From Pseudomonadota bacterium (GTDB lineage: Bacteria; Pseudomonadota; Gammaproteobacteria; UBA1113): a stretch of 64,000 nt of DNA. The notes beneath the pieces were generated by a model. The model was not told the DNA's origin and did no database searches. It worked only from the letters and a program-made list of their open reading frames with translations. Below, in pieces: positions 1 to 9,415 of this stretch. Position numbers and translations under genes: made by a program. Every line of letters starts with the position of its first letter. The stretch's first letter is position 1. Where the stretch lies: the NCBI GenBank assembly GCA_021782495.1, contig JAJXUV010000006.1, positions 1 through 64,000 of the forward strand. Direction: 5' to 3'.

Positions 1-1
1 C

Positions 2-478
2 TCGAATCAGGTTTCTGAGCGAGAGGATGCTGTTCAGCAATTAAGGCAGATGGTGGAATCTATGGCGGCGAAAATAGAAGCCCTGGAAACAAATAAAGTA
101 GAAACCGATAGAAAAATGGAAGCCATGAGACAAAATCATGTGGCGGAAATCAAGGCGCTGAAAGAAGATCATGCAGCGGAAATAAGGGCTAATGCAGCAA
201 AAATGGAAGCCATGGAACAAAATCATAGAGCAGAAATAGCAGACCTGAAAAAAAGTACGAATGAAAGCGTTCAACTGCTTCAGGAGCAGTTGAATACGGT
301 TACTGCAGAAAACAAATCGCTGAAAAGTCAATTGCAAGACAAAGACAGTCAATTGCACGATAAAGACAGCCAATTGCAAGCTTCAAATAAGAAAATTAAA
401 GAATTAGAAGCAGAGTTAGAGACTAAACGAGGCTCAACCAGTCCTAATTTTTTTAGGAATAGGAAAATGTCACTCTAG
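2..478 (+). CDS. Coiled-coil protein, 5' end cut by window edge
   Basis: The reading frame is open from base 2, so the start lies upstream; an internal ATG at 50 could also serve. The visible part is almost wholly alpha-helical and charged, with repeated segments such as KMEAMxQNHxAEI (three near-copies) and a duplicated QLxDKDSQL near the end. This heptad-like spacing points to a long coiled coil. No signal peptide, membrane segment or enzymatic motif is visible. The last residues are basic. Proteins of this kind are common among secreted effectors and structural proteins of Legionellales, but nothing here proves secretion. Function unknown. Confidence 0.7.
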   Translation, partial: SNQVSEREDAVQQLRQMVESMAAKIEALETNKVETDRKMEAMRQNHVAEIKALKEDHAAEIRANAAKMEAMEQNHRAEIADLKKSTNESVQLLQEQLNTVTAENKSLKSQLQDKDSQLHDKDSQLQASNKKIKELEAELETKRGSTSPNFFRNRKMSL

Positions 479-520
479 CTTTTTAGATAATTATTTTTGC
501 TTTAAAGTTTAAATATCCTG

Positions 521-560
521 GAGCCCTCATTGTGAGCGAAGCGCAGTAATCAGGGCTCAC
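521..560. repeat. Degenerate palindromic repeat (CATTGYGAG family)
   Basis: GAGCCCT at 521-527 pairs with AGGGCTC at 552-558, and CATTGTGAGCGAAGCG lies between. The core resembles the GTCATTGCGAG elements at 19448, 37434 and 45478. It fills the gap between two coiled-coil genes. Confidence 0.5.
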
Positions 561-611
561 AAGGATTATCTTAAGCGCTTAAAAGAAGCCGAGTATTTTG
601 GAGAGTGTGGA

Positions 612-1826
612 ATGGAGCTTATTGATGCTGTTTGGTCGTTCTTTTACGACCTTTGGCAAGGATGGTTTTCTCCTGATTTAGGGAGAGAAGAGACCTCTAG
701 CGGAACTTTGCCTGATAAACAAGAAAACACAAAAAACCCAAATGAATCTAAAAAACCTTTTAAGAGGCAACAAGAAGTACCACCAGAGCTAGTAGAATCT
801 ATTTTTAAATTGAAAGCTCGCTTGGAAGCGTTCGAAAAACAACAAGAAAAAGACTTGCCGGCGTTGAATGACCGCATGGCAGAATTCAAAAAACAACAAG
901 AAAAAGATTTTGCAGAACTCAAAGCCCAGATGAATGAGCTAAAGAAACTATCTCAAGAAGTGAACAAAGTTCTGCAAGAAAATGCTGGCTTGAGGCGACA
1001 GATTGTAGAGGCAGACCGACAGCTTCTTATCGTCTCCCAACAGCCGACCCTTATAGTACCTCAAGAGCAGGCATCCAGAGAAATGCTCATAGATGAATAT
1101 CGCATTGCATGTCGCAAAGGCGGCAGTTGGTTAGCCTCCGTCCCAACATGGCTGTCATCGGCGCTGGAATTTAGTCGATTGTCGGTGGCATTGGCTTTTA
1201 TGGCACCAGAAGAACTCCGTTCCACCGTAGGACAAGCATTGCAAATTGCCAAAACACAGACAGCTCCATTGGGTTCGGCAGTTATTCCCCTACAACAAAA
1301 TAACAAGGCCTCAAAAGAAAAGGCTCATCCCATCCTTCCTCAGCTTCCGTACAAGCAAAAAAGGCAAGCACCCTGTCCAGCAGCAGATTATCCTGTCAAA
1401 CAAGCAGTCGCACAGTCGAGCGTTCTGGCTCTAAAACAATGTGGCACAACCTATACTCTCTCTGTTAGTTTGTCTTGGAAACTGTCAAACATCCTTGCAC
1501 ACCTCATAGTCGATTTAATAGATTTCATAGAAGAAGAAATTATGCCAACACCACAGGCTGCGATGCGAGCGATGTCCCTGGCAAACCCTGCTAATGCATC
1601 GGCAAATCCCATTAATGTACACTTGAAAACAGGCAAGAATATTGAAAAACAATCTACTCCTCATCATCTAACCGAGCCGTGTGCGCCAGCAAGCGGCTCC
1701 GTAGCAATCGAAGCACGTGCATTCTTCATACGCCATGCGGTTTATGAATTCTTCCATTCACGGCGAAATGCACCCTTATCTTCGGGTAATATAGAGGCTG
1801 CATCGAATCGCTTTAGTCCGAAATAA
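612..1826 (+). CDS. Hypothetical protein with central coiled coil
   Basis: 404 residues. ATG is preceded by GGAGAG at a suitable distance. The N-terminus has an aromatic amphipathic stretch (WSFFYDLWQGWF, residues about 9-20). Residues about 60-130 form a coiled coil with two near-identical FEKQQEKD/FKKQQEKD segments. The remainder is Ala/Ser/Pro-rich with one moderately hydrophobic patch (about 295-315). I recognise no family. The region after about residue 210 is compositionally plain and could be diverging. It sits next to another coiled-coil gene, suggesting an accessory pair. Confidence 0.65.
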   Translation: MELIDAVWSFFYDLWQGWFSPDLGREETSSGTLPDKQENTKNPNESKKPFKRQQEVPPELVESIFKLKARLEAFEKQQEKDLPALNDRMAEFKKQQEKDFAELKAQMNELKKLSQEVNKVLQENAGLRRQIVEADRQLLIVSQQPTLIVPQEQASREMLIDEYRIACRKGGSWLASVPTWLSSALEFSRLSVALAFMAPEELRSTVGQALQIAKTQTAPLGSAVIPLQQNNKASKEKAHPILPQLPYKQKRQAPCPAADYPVKQAVAQSSVLALKQCGTTYTLSVSLSWKLSNILAHLIVDLIDFIEEEIMPTPQAAMRAMSLANPANASANPINVHLKTGKNIEKQSTPHHLTEPCAPASGSVAIEARAFFIRHAVYEFFHSRRNAPLSSGNIEAASNRFSPK

Positions 1827-1884
1827 GCGTCGTTAGATGAACCCTTCTTTCCCATACGCTTTCACACCTTCTTCGAACTCGGGG

Positions 1885-2697
1885 TTATTCCTGACTATCT
1901 ACTTGAAACACGCGATCGTCTTCCAAACGCAAAGCCGTCAATTGGTTTCCCCAGGCGCAGCCGGTGTCGAGTTGATAGAGATTTTGATGGGGAATGGGTA
2001 AAACACAGCGCGCCCAATGTCCGAAAATAAGACGCGTGTTGGAATCGACCTGCGAAGGCAATTCGAACCAGGGAAAAAATCCGGACGGGCAATGTTCCAA
2101 ATCGTCTTTATACTCTAAATTTAAATGACCTTCTCGATTAAGGACACGCATGCGTGTGAAAGCATTCACGATAAACCGCGCCCGATCAAAACCGCTTAAA
2201 TTTTCATTCCATACGGCAGGTTGATTGCCATACAATACGTTTAAAAAAGCCAGATGATCTTGACTTCTTAATAATGTTTCTACTTCTTGCGCCACTTTTT
2301 GAGCGGTGTGTAAATCCCATAAGGGATACAAGCCGGCATGTGTCATCAAGGCCTTGTAATGTGGATCGTAATGCAACAAGGGTTGTTGTCTTAACCAAGT
2401 GCACAACATGTCGCTTTGCGGATCGTTTAAAACATCTTGAAAGGTGTCCGTTTTTTTAAGGGGTGCAACACCATTTGCCACAGCCAATAAATGTAAATCG
2501 TGATTGCCTAAAACCAGGCTAATGCGATCTTGTATGTGGTATAGATAGTGCAATACAGCCAAAGAACCCTGTCCTCGATTGATGACATCTCCGACAAACC
2601 ACAAACGATCTTGTGTGGGATTAAACTGAATGTGTTTCAACAAATAACGCAGTGTTTTATAGCAACCTTGAACGTCGCCTATCGCATAAGTCGCCAT
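1885..2697 (-). CDS. apaH: Bis(5'-nucleosyl)-tetraphosphatase, symmetrical
   Basis: 270 residues, close to the family length. ApaH splits Ap4A into two ADP and limits dinucleoside polyphosphates made under stress. The metallophosphatase motifs are clear: GDVQG (7-11), GDVINRG (36-42) and GNHDLH (64-69), followed by a C-terminal FGHWA segment. Its ATG directly follows the TAA of the universal stress protein gene with no gap, so the two genes are almost certainly one transcript with coupled translation. The pairing makes sense because both respond to stress. Cytoplasmic enzyme. Confidence 0.95.
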   Translation of the reverse strand: MATYAIGDVQGCYKTLRYLLKHIQFNPTQDRLWFVGDVINRGQGSLAVLHYLYHIQDRISLVLGNHDLHLLAVANGVAPLKKTDTFQDVLNDPQSDMLCTWLRQQPLLHYDPHYKALMTHAGLYPLWDLHTAQKVAQEVETLLRSQDHLAFLNVLYGNQPAVWNENLSGFDRARFIVNAFTRMRVLNREGHLNLEYKDDLEHCPSGFFPWFELPSQVDSNTRLIFGHWARCVLPIPHQNLYQLDTGCAWGNQLTALRLEDDRVFQVDSQE

Positions 2698-3144
2698 TTA
2701 CACAGCGCCTAAATTAATTACCAGAATATCGCACAACAAATGGTGTAACATCACAGAAGGCAAAGAGCTGCCAAACAATAAATTTAGCCCATGGTGATGG
2801 TGTCCACCGACGATGATTAAATCCACTTTTTGTTCTTTAATCAATTTAACGATTTCTTCGTTTTTTTCACCGCATAATACCCAAATAGTGGCTTTTTTAA
2901 GTGCTAATTTTTGGACTAAGGCTTTTATTTTTTGATGGGCTTCATGTTCCAATTCATCTTCCGTATCCAAATCGATGGGCACAGCGACTTCACTGATACC
3001 ATAAAAAGGTGGGGTATATTCTGTCACATGCGCGATGCTGAATTTGGCTCGATGTAAGCTAGCTAACTCAGCGGCTTTCTGGGCAACCATAGCGCTTTTA
3101 TCGCCTAAGTCGGTCGCCAGTAGAATGTGCTTATAGACAGTCAT
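2698..3144 (-). CDS. Universal stress protein, UspA family
   Basis: 148 residues from the ATG at 3144, which has AAGGA upstream; a longer frame starting at 3204 lacks the family N-terminus and is not preferred. The protein opens with YKHILLATDLG, the usual Usp first strand, and ends with VGGHHHHG...LLCDILVINL, the Usp nucleotide-binding/dimer region. Four consecutive His at 115-118 resemble the GHH of UspA-type members that do not bind ATP tightly. Upstream of and abutting apaH. Confidence 0.9.
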   Translation of the reverse strand: MTVYKHILLATDLGDKSAMVAQKAAELASLHRAKFSIAHVTEYTPPFYGISEVAVPIDLDTEDELEHEAHQKIKALVQKLALKKATIWVLCGEKNEEIVKLIKEQKVDLIIVGGHHHHGLNLLFGSSLPSVMLHHLLCDILVINLGAV

Positions 3145-3217
3145 GATGCGGTATATCCTTGGATTATCAGTAGAATTATAGCCCCTATTTTGCTTCTTTA
3201 CCAAATCTTGAAATTCA

Positions 3218-3247
3218 TTGACTTTTGATTACTGTATAGACTAAAAT
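3218..3247 (+). promoter_or_regulatory. Candidate sigma-70 promoter for the Sel1-repeat gene
   Basis: TTGACT (3218-3223), 18-base spacer, TAAAAT (3242-3247). It lies about 85 bases before the ATG of the Sel1 gene, in the divergent gap with usp-apaH. Confidence 0.45.
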
Positions 3248-3333
3248 CCATTGAAATTCCAATCGGTCGATTGAAATTATGCGTACCCCTGAGGGTATAG
3301 GTTATTAGAATAAATATGAGAGGAAGGTAAAAC

Positions 3334-4860
3334 ATGGCAAAGTCTGCGCAATCCTATTTTGATGAAGCCCGTGAATTAGAAACCAGCGACAATCCTAATT
3401 TGGAAGAAGTGATTAAGCTTTATAATGATGCCATTGATTTGGGGCATGTAGGTGCTATGAACAATTTGGCTATCTTGTTGTTCAAGCATGGGAATCAGCT
3501 AGCAGATGAAGAAAAAGCGCACGATGATGCTTGGAAGTTGTTGATACGCGCTGCATTTGATCATCAACATCGTGGAGCCATGCTGAACTTGGCCAAGTTG
3601 TATTCACGTCAAGCTGAATTGAGCCCTGAACAGCTCGATGACACCTGTGTGCTCGCTGAACTATTATTAAACCTCAATGGTACGAAGAAGGAAAAGGATG
3701 AAAATGCTGCGGCGGCACTTCCTTTATTGGAGAGAGCCGTTCACAATGGGCATGTGGCTGCTATGCATGTATTGGCAGACGAGTATTTAAAATGGGATGT
3801 GATCCAAGTAGGAAATATAGGTTTAGTCTCTTCGCTTGCTAAGTGCTTAAGAAGCGCAGAAGGAACAGAAGAGGAAAAAGAACAAAACAGCGAAAAAGCG
3901 ATACAATTATTAGATGAAATTTTTGAGAAAATAACCCAGGCAGATCCCTGTGGCGATCAAGCCGTTCCAGAACACGTAGGTGCAATGCGGCTACTGGCGG
4001 ATCTGTATTTAGCAAAACACAATATTGAAATAGAAGATCTGCAAAAGATGCATCGTCTTGCTCAATGGTTAACAGTTGTTCAAGGAACGGAAGAAGAAGA
4101 AGCAAAAAATGGCGAAAAAGCAGCGCGGTTGTCGAGTGATGTTTTAGGATTTTATGAAGATTTAATTAAATCAGGTGATGTGGAAGGCAGCCAAATGTAC
4201 GTGAATATGTTTTTAGAAGATTTTGATGCATATAGCAACTATCATGCTGAGGCGCTCTCCAAAATACATTTTAAAGTGTTTACTTTGAAAAACGTAAAAT
4301 TGGCAGAATATTTAGGGGAGGCGCTTTTAACGCTTGCGGGAAATAGACAAACGAAAAATGAACAAAATATCTATGAATATGCAGTAAAATTGTATGGATT
4401 AGCAGCACATTGGGGTTCTATTGATTCTAGAAAAATGTGCTTGCAGCTTTATTTCGCAGATTTTGATGTAGACCCTGAAAAAATGTGTGATACGGCAGAA
4501 CTCTCAATGATATGCCAAAGAGCATTGAGTTGGGAGCATGGCGGTTGTATTGACTATTTACTTCGTAGATTATCAAAGCACCCTGAAAAAATATCAGAAC
4601 AAGATCTCCATAATTATGTCAATCCTTTGTCTATAAAATTAGAAGAAATTCGTCGGTCTCAAGAAGTCCGTCGATTAAGTCATGGTGGCGCTACGGCTAT
4701 ACAGAGAGACACACAGCCACAAAGAATGGCACATTCAGTAAGCCATGCGTTAGCACAAGGAGGTATTTTTTCAAAACCGCGTCAATCACGCGAACAAGAA
4801 AATAAGCCTCCAGTACCGCCTTTAAATTGTTCCTCCAGCGGAGTTCATTCAAAAAAATAA
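3334..4860 (+). CDS. Sel1-like/TPR repeat protein
   Basis: 508 residues; AGGAAGG precedes the ATG. Several Sel1-like helical repeats are visible: AIDLGHVGAMNNLAILL (about 33-49), AAFDHQHRGAMLNLAKLY, AVHNGHVAAMHVLADEY and VPEHVGAMRLLADLYL, with a weaker one near 355. These fold into alpha-solenoids that bind other proteins. Acidic linker helices (GTEEEKEQN, GTEEEEAKN) repeat between units. The last 90 residues are polar and Ser/Gln/Arg-rich. There is no signal peptide. In Legionella such proteins often act at the host interface (for example LpnE, EnhC); that role here is only inference. Confidence 0.8.
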   Translation: MAKSAQSYFDEARELETSDNPNLEEVIKLYNDAIDLGHVGAMNNLAILLFKHGNQLADEEKAHDDAWKLLIRAAFDHQHRGAMLNLAKLYSRQAELSPEQLDDTCVLAELLLNLNGTKKEKDENAAAALPLLERAVHNGHVAAMHVLADEYLKWDVIQVGNIGLVSSLAKCLRSAEGTEEEKEQNSEKAIQLLDEIFEKITQADPCGDQAVPEHVGAMRLLADLYLAKHNIEIEDLQKMHRLAQWLTVVQGTEEEEAKNGEKAARLSSDVLGFYEDLIKSGDVEGSQMYVNMFLEDFDAYSNYHAEALSKIHFKVFTLKNVKLAEYLGEALLTLAGNRQTKNEQNIYEYAVKLYGLAAHWGSIDSRKMCLQLYFADFDVDPEKMCDTAELSMICQRALSWEHGGCIDYLLRRLSKHPEKISEQDLHNYVNPLSIKLEEIRRSQEVRRLSHGGATAIQRDTQPQRMAHSVSHALAQGGIFSKPRQSREQENKPPVPPLNCSSSGVHSKK

Positions 4861-4933
4861 ACCAAATGTAAACAGGCCCTAGTTTCATGCTAAAATAGGC
4901 GGCACTTAAAGTCTAAAATCAAACAGGTGCTTT

Positions 4934-6205
4934 GTGCGAAAAATTTATACTTTTCTGGCTTATTTAGTTATGCCACTGGTATTAATCCGTCTATGCTGGA
5001 AAACCTATCGACGCCGGCAAAAATTGTCGCGGTTGAAAGAACGTTTTGGTTACAGTGATACGCAAAATCAAGACGGGATTTGGGTGCATGCAGTTTCAGT
5101 GGGCGAAACCATTGCGGCGGTTCCGCTGATTAAACAATTGCAAATACAATACCCGCATCTTCCCTTAGTGATCACCACCATGACGGTGACGGGTGCAGAG
5201 CGTGCAGCCGCTTTATTCGATGCGTCTGTGCAGCACTGCTATGTTCCTTATGATTTGCCTGGCGCGATTCGCCGATTTTTAGATCGCAAAAAACCAAAAC
5301 TATTGATTGTCATGGAAACGGAGATTTGGCCGAATCTCTTGTCTATCTGTCACCAAAGAAAACTGCCTGTTCTTTTAGCCAATGCGCGTCTATCGCCCAA
5401 ATCGTTCAAAGAGTATCAACGCATTCGATTTTGGCTGCGATCCTTATTGCCGGCATTTCGGTCTATTGCGGCACAAACTAAAGAGGATGCCGATCGTTTT
5501 CGTGCCTTGGGCGCTTCTCCACAACAGTTGATGATCACGGGTTCTGTTAAATTTGACATGACGGTGCCTGACAGTGCCCGCGAGCAATCGCATGTGTTCA
5601 GAGAACGTTTTGGTGCACGGCCTATTTGGATTGCAGCGAGTACGCATGAAGGCGAAGAAGAAATCATTGTCAAAGGCCTGGGCCTTGTCTTAGAACAATT
5701 GCCTAATGCATTGTTAATCTGGGTTCCCAGACATCCAGAACGCTTTGCCAAAGTGATGTCCTTAGTGCAAAAAAATGGGTTTAAAGCGCAATTACGCAGC
5801 GAGGATAACGTCGTGGAATCCACAACACAAGTGTTGATAGGCGACAGTATGGGAGAATTGCTGGCTTATTATGGTGCTTCGGATGTGGCTTTTGTTGGCG
5901 GTAGTTTGATTCCAATTGGAGGACATAATTTATTAGAACCCGCCTTACTTTACAAACCCATTATAACGGGCCCTCATGTTTTTAATTTCACGGAAATTTT
6001 CAAATTATTACAACAAGCCGATGCGGTGTGTGGGGTGGAGGATGCAGCCAGTTTGGCGAAGATAGTCATTGCTTTATTACAAGACAGTACTTTGCGTCAA
6101 CAATTAGGCCATTCTGGATGGCAAGTGGTACAACAAAACCAAGGCGCTGTTGAAAGGCATATGAAATTGATTGCAACTCTATTAAAAAATGGAAAAGAAA
6201 CATGA
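4934..6205 (+). CDS. waaA: 3-deoxy-D-manno-octulosonic acid (Kdo) transferase
   Basis: 423 residues with a GTG start; CAGGTG lies just upstream. WaaA moves Kdo from CMP-Kdo to lipid IVA, the first inner-core step of LPS. It has an N-terminal membrane anchor (residues about 5-22), the acceptor-domain motif VHAVSVGET (51-59) with the catalytic Glu, METEIWPN (127-134), and a C-terminal GT-B donor domain with GGSLIPIGGHNLLEPA. Length matches E. coli KdtA. Its stop overlaps the start of nnr by four bases (ATGA), so the two are translationally coupled. Confidence 0.95.
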   Translation: MRKIYTFLAYLVMPLVLIRLCWKTYRRRQKLSRLKERFGYSDTQNQDGIWVHAVSVGETIAAVPLIKQLQIQYPHLPLVITTMTVTGAERAAALFDASVQHCYVPYDLPGAIRRFLDRKKPKLLIVMETEIWPNLLSICHQRKLPVLLANARLSPKSFKEYQRIRFWLRSLLPAFRSIAAQTKEDADRFRALGASPQQLMITGSVKFDMTVPDSAREQSHVFRERFGARPIWIAASTHEGEEEIIVKGLGLVLEQLPNALLIWVPRHPERFAKVMSLVQKNGFKAQLRSEDNVVESTTQVLIGDSMGELLAYYGASDVAFVGGSLIPIGGHNLLEPALLYKPIITGPHVFNFTEIFKLLQQADAVCGVEDAASLAKIVIALLQDSTLRQQLGHSGWQVVQQNQGAVERHMKLIATLLKNGKET

Positions 6206-7674
6206 ATGGAATAGAAATACCGGTTTATCAAGTACAAGATATTTATACTTTAGAAAATTTAGCCAAACAAAAGCAGAATATTCCAGACCGTGAATTAATG
6301 GAGCGTGCCGCCAAAGCCGCTTTTGATTATTTGCAAGCATCGTGGCCGCAGGCCAAAACCATCGGTATTCTGTGCGGACGTGGAAACAATGGGGGCGATG
6401 GTTATGCCTTGGCTTTATTGGCACAAAAAGCGGGGTTAAAAGTATTTATAGGCCATGAAGGCGCTGAGGTTATTTCTAAAGAGCCTGCTTCTTTTTATCA
6501 GAAAGCCTGCCAAAATAACGTGGCTATTCAGCATTTTCCTTTGAGTCAAAATACCTGGCCTAAAGTCGATTTATGGGTCGATGCTTTATTAGGCATTGGG
6601 TTAAAACACAAAGTAGAAGGTTTATACAGTGATGCAATCAAGAAATTAAATGCGCAAGCATTGCCTGTATTGAGTCTAGATTGTCCTTCGGGTTTGGACA
6701 GTGCGCATGGTAGGGTTTTAGGCGTTGCTGTACACGCGTCTGCTACGATTACGTTTATCGGTTTGAAAGTGGGATTGTTAACCGGTTGTGGGCCGAGTTA
6801 TTGTGGTCATTTGCATTATACGTCTTTGAGTTTGCCTGAAGCGCTTTATCAACAAGTACCGCCTGCTTTGATGCAAGTAGAATACGACAAAGAAAAACCT
6901 TTATTGGCGCCTAGAAAAGCGAATGCACACAAGGGTGATTTTGGACACGTCTTGATAATAGGTGGCGATGAAGGCATGCCAGGTGCGCCGATTTTAGCGG
7001 CCAATGCGGCTTTTGCGAGTGGTGCAGGTTTAGTAACCGTTGCGACTCGTCCAGAACATTTGATTGCCGTGACGGCACAAAGACCGGAAGCTTTGGTTTG
7101 TGGTGTACAGGATCCAAAACAATTAAAACCGTTGCTCGCACGAGCAACGGTGATCGTTTTAGGACCTGGGTTGGGCCAATCAGCTTGGTCAGAAGCTTTA
7201 TTTGAAGCAGCTTTGAAAACCACTTTGCCCGTTATCTTAGATGCAGATGCCTTAAATTTATTGGCAAAACATCCTAAAGAAAGTGAGCGTTGGTTGTTAA
7301 CCCCGCATCCGGGAGAAGCTGCACGCTTATTGAATACCAGTGTCCCAGAAATACAAGCGGATCGTCTGCATGCGGTCAAGCAATTACGGCATCGTTATGG
7401 GGGCGCGGCTATTTTAAAAGGCTCAGGAAGTTTGATGATCAATACCCAGGAACAAGTTTTTGTGTGTAGTCGAGGTCATCCTGCTATGGCCACTGCGGGG
7501 ATGGGAGATGCTTTGAGTGGCGTGTTGGGTGGATTGGTGGCCCAAGGCTTGTCGTTGAATGAAGCGATGCCCGTAGGTGTTTATGCGCATGCTTATGCAG
7601 GGGGAAAAGCAGCTGAAGGGCGGCGCAGTGTTTTAGCCAGTGATTTGAATGTGTATTTAAGTCGGGTGATTTGA
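6202..7674 (+). CDS. nnr: Bifunctional NAD(P)H-hydrate epimerase/dehydratase
   Basis: 490 residues. It repairs hydrated NAD(P)H: the N-terminal YjeF_N half epimerises R- and S-hydrates (GRGNNGGDG at 59-67), and the C-terminal ribokinase-like half is the ADP-dependent dehydratase (GHVLIIGGDEGMPGA near 248, GPGLG, LDADALN, LTPHPGE, and AMATAGMGDALSG near 428-440). All signature motifs of both domains look intact. In E. coli the same gene stands just before tsaE and amiB, as here. Overlaps waaA by four bases. Confidence 0.95.
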   Translation: MNGIEIPVYQVQDIYTLENLAKQKQNIPDRELMERAAKAAFDYLQASWPQAKTIGILCGRGNNGGDGYALALLAQKAGLKVFIGHEGAEVISKEPASFYQKACQNNVAIQHFPLSQNTWPKVDLWVDALLGIGLKHKVEGLYSDAIKKLNAQALPVLSLDCPSGLDSAHGRVLGVAVHASATITFIGLKVGLLTGCGPSYCGHLHYTSLSLPEALYQQVPPALMQVEYDKEKPLLAPRKANAHKGDFGHVLIIGGDEGMPGAPILAANAAFASGAGLVTVATRPEHLIAVTAQRPEALVCGVQDPKQLKPLLARATVIVLGPGLGQSAWSEALFEAALKTTLPVILDADALNLLAKHPKESERWLLTPHPGEAARLLNTSVPEIQADRLHAVKQLRHRYGGAAILKGSGSLMINTQEQVFVCSRGHPAMATAGMGDALSGVLGGLVAQGLSLNEAMPVGVYAHAYAGGKAAEGRRSVLASDLNVYLSRVI

Positions 7675-7733
7675 GATGCTTATGGAATGGAATGCCTCAA
7701 AATGAAGACGAATGGCTTTAATAAGGTGTGCCG

Positions 7734-8189
7734 ATGCGACGATTAATTGAGAGAGAGAATGAGTGGTTAGCTTTAGCGGCAGAGTGGGTGAAAATAATTC
7801 CGCCAGGGTTTAGATTGTATTTGTCGGGGGAGTTGGGGGCTGGAAAAACGACTTTGGTGCGCAATTTATTGCGGCAATGGGGTGTACGAGATGCTGTAAA
7901 AAGCCCGACTTACACTTTAGTGGAAACTTACGCTATTGATAATAAAATCATTCACCATTTTGACTTATACAGACTGCAATCGCCGCTGGAATTACAGTAC
8001 ATTGGCTTAGAAGATTATTTCGATCAAAAAGCGATTGTCATCGTAGAATGGCCGGAAAAAGGCTTGAATAGTTTGCCAACGGCCGATATGCATTGTACGC
8101 TTGCTTATCATGCTGAAGGTCGATCTCTGCATTGTGTGGCGAATAGCCCCCGTGGACAAGCGGTTTTAGTGCAGTGGGAGAAGAAATAA
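7734..8189 (+). CDS. tsaE: tRNA threonylcarbamoyladenosine biosynthesis ATPase
   Basis: 151 residues from ATG 7734; a GTG two codons earlier (7728) is possible, but AAGG at 7723-7726 is better spaced for the ATG. TsaE works with TsaB and TsaD to make t6A37 in ANN-decoding tRNAs. The Walker A motif GELGAGKT (32-39), KSPTYTLVE, HFDLYRL and IVEWPEKG are all classic for the family. It is followed four bases later by amiB, the usual neighbour. Confidence 0.95.
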   Translation: MRRLIERENEWLALAAEWVKIIPPGFRLYLSGELGAGKTTLVRNLLRQWGVRDAVKSPTYTLVETYAIDNKIIHHFDLYRLQSPLELQYIGLEDYFDQKAIVIVEWPEKGLNSLPTADMHCTLAYHAEGRSLHCVANSPRGQAVLVQWEKK

Positions 8190-8193
8190 AGTC

Positions 8194-9414
8194 GTGAAGT
8201 ACATTATCTGGATTATTTTAGGGTATTTTACGATGGCGCTTGCTTTTGCCGATCCGGCATTAATCGTGCAAGACATCCAAGTGCGCAGTGTGGATGCAGA
8301 CACCACCGATCTTAAATTTATTTTTGCCGACAGCCCCAGTGCACGTTATTTTATTTTGGATAATCCAATGCGTTTTGTTGTGGATGTAGACAAGGGAGAA
8401 TTACGAATCCCCGTTAAATCCAGTGCTTTTTCGGGAACTTTAATCCAAGCATTTCGTCAGGGAAAGCAGCCCAATGGAGTCTTGCGTTTGGTCTTTGAAG
8501 TTGATAAAGACCTCCGCGTGAGTAAATCAGCGATCGATCCTAACACTCTCGTTTTTGAACTTAAGCATAAAAATCTTTCTTTAAACACTCAAAAACCGAT
8601 AGCTAAAACGGATCCTTTAATGGAACTGGTTGCCACGACGACTGCTCCGAGGGGTATTGTCAAAACAGCGCCACAAGGTGCGCGTAAAGTGGTGGTAGTA
8701 ATCGATGCGGGGCATGGTGGTAAAGATCCGGGAGCATTAGGGCCTCGAGGCAGCCAAGAAAAAAATGTGGTATTGTCGATTGCCAAAGCTTTGTATCGAG
8801 ACATCAATGCAACACCAGGAATGCATGCCGTCATGACTCGTGACAATGATTCTTATTTAACTTTAAGACAGCGCCTACAAAAAGCCCGTGATGCCAAAGC
8901 CGATATTTTTGTTGCCATCCATGCTGATGCCTATCAAAATGCCAAGTCCCACGGTGCTTCTGTCTATGCACTGTCTTTAAAAGGTGCCAGCAGTGAAGCC
9001 GCGCGCTGGTTGGCTGAAAAGGAAAATTATTCGGAATTGGGCGGTGTGGATTTAAGCGATAAGAACGACGTATTGCGTTCAGTCTTAATTGATTTATCGC
9101 AAACGGCGACGATCAGTTCCAGTCTCAAATTAGGCGATTTGGTTTTAACGAAAATGGGTGCTTTGACGCCTTTGCATTATGCCAGTGTTGAACAAGCGCG
9201 TTTTGTAGTGTTAAAGTCACCGGATATCCCTTCTATTTTGGTAGAAACTGGATTTTTATCAAATGGCACAGAAGAATTGAAATTGCGCGATCCGCAATAC
9301 CAACAAAAGGTTGCGCAAACGATCGCAAAAGGAGTTATTGCTTATTTTTACGAACAGCCGCTGGAAGGGACTTGGATTGCGGTACAAGCCAAAGCACAAA
9401 AGGAAGTGAGTTAA
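8194..9414 (+). CDS. amiB: N-acetylmuramoyl-L-alanine amidase with AMIN domain
   Basis: 406 residues, GTG start. It cleaves the amide bond between muramic acid and the stem peptide during daughter-cell separation. It has a Sec signal peptide (about 1-19, ending ALAFA), an AMIN domain (about 25-120) and an Amidase_3 catalytic domain from about 165. Zinc and catalytic elements are seen in DAGHGG (171-176), SQEKN, VAIHADA and ILVETGFLSN. The symbol rests on the tsaE-amiB-mutL order; the C-terminal LysM repeats of E. coli AmiB are absent, so AmiC-like function is possible. One base separates it from mutL. Confidence 0.92.
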   Translation: MKYIIWIILGYFTMALAFADPALIVQDIQVRSVDADTTDLKFIFADSPSARYFILDNPMRFVVDVDKGELRIPVKSSAFSGTLIQAFRQGKQPNGVLRLVFEVDKDLRVSKSAIDPNTLVFELKHKNLSLNTQKPIAKTDPLMELVATTTAPRGIVKTAPQGARKVVVVIDAGHGGKDPGALGPRGSQEKNVVLSIAKALYRDINATPGMHAVMTRDNDSYLTLRQRLQKARDAKADIFVAIHADAYQNAKSHGASVYALSLKGASSEAARWLAEKENYSELGGVDLSDKNDVLRSVLIDLSQTATISSSLKLGDLVLTKMGALTPLHYASVEQARFVVLKSPDIPSILVETGFLSNGTEELKLRDPQYQQKVAQTIAKGVIAYFYEQPLEGTWIAVQAKAQKEVS

Positions 9415-9415
9415 G

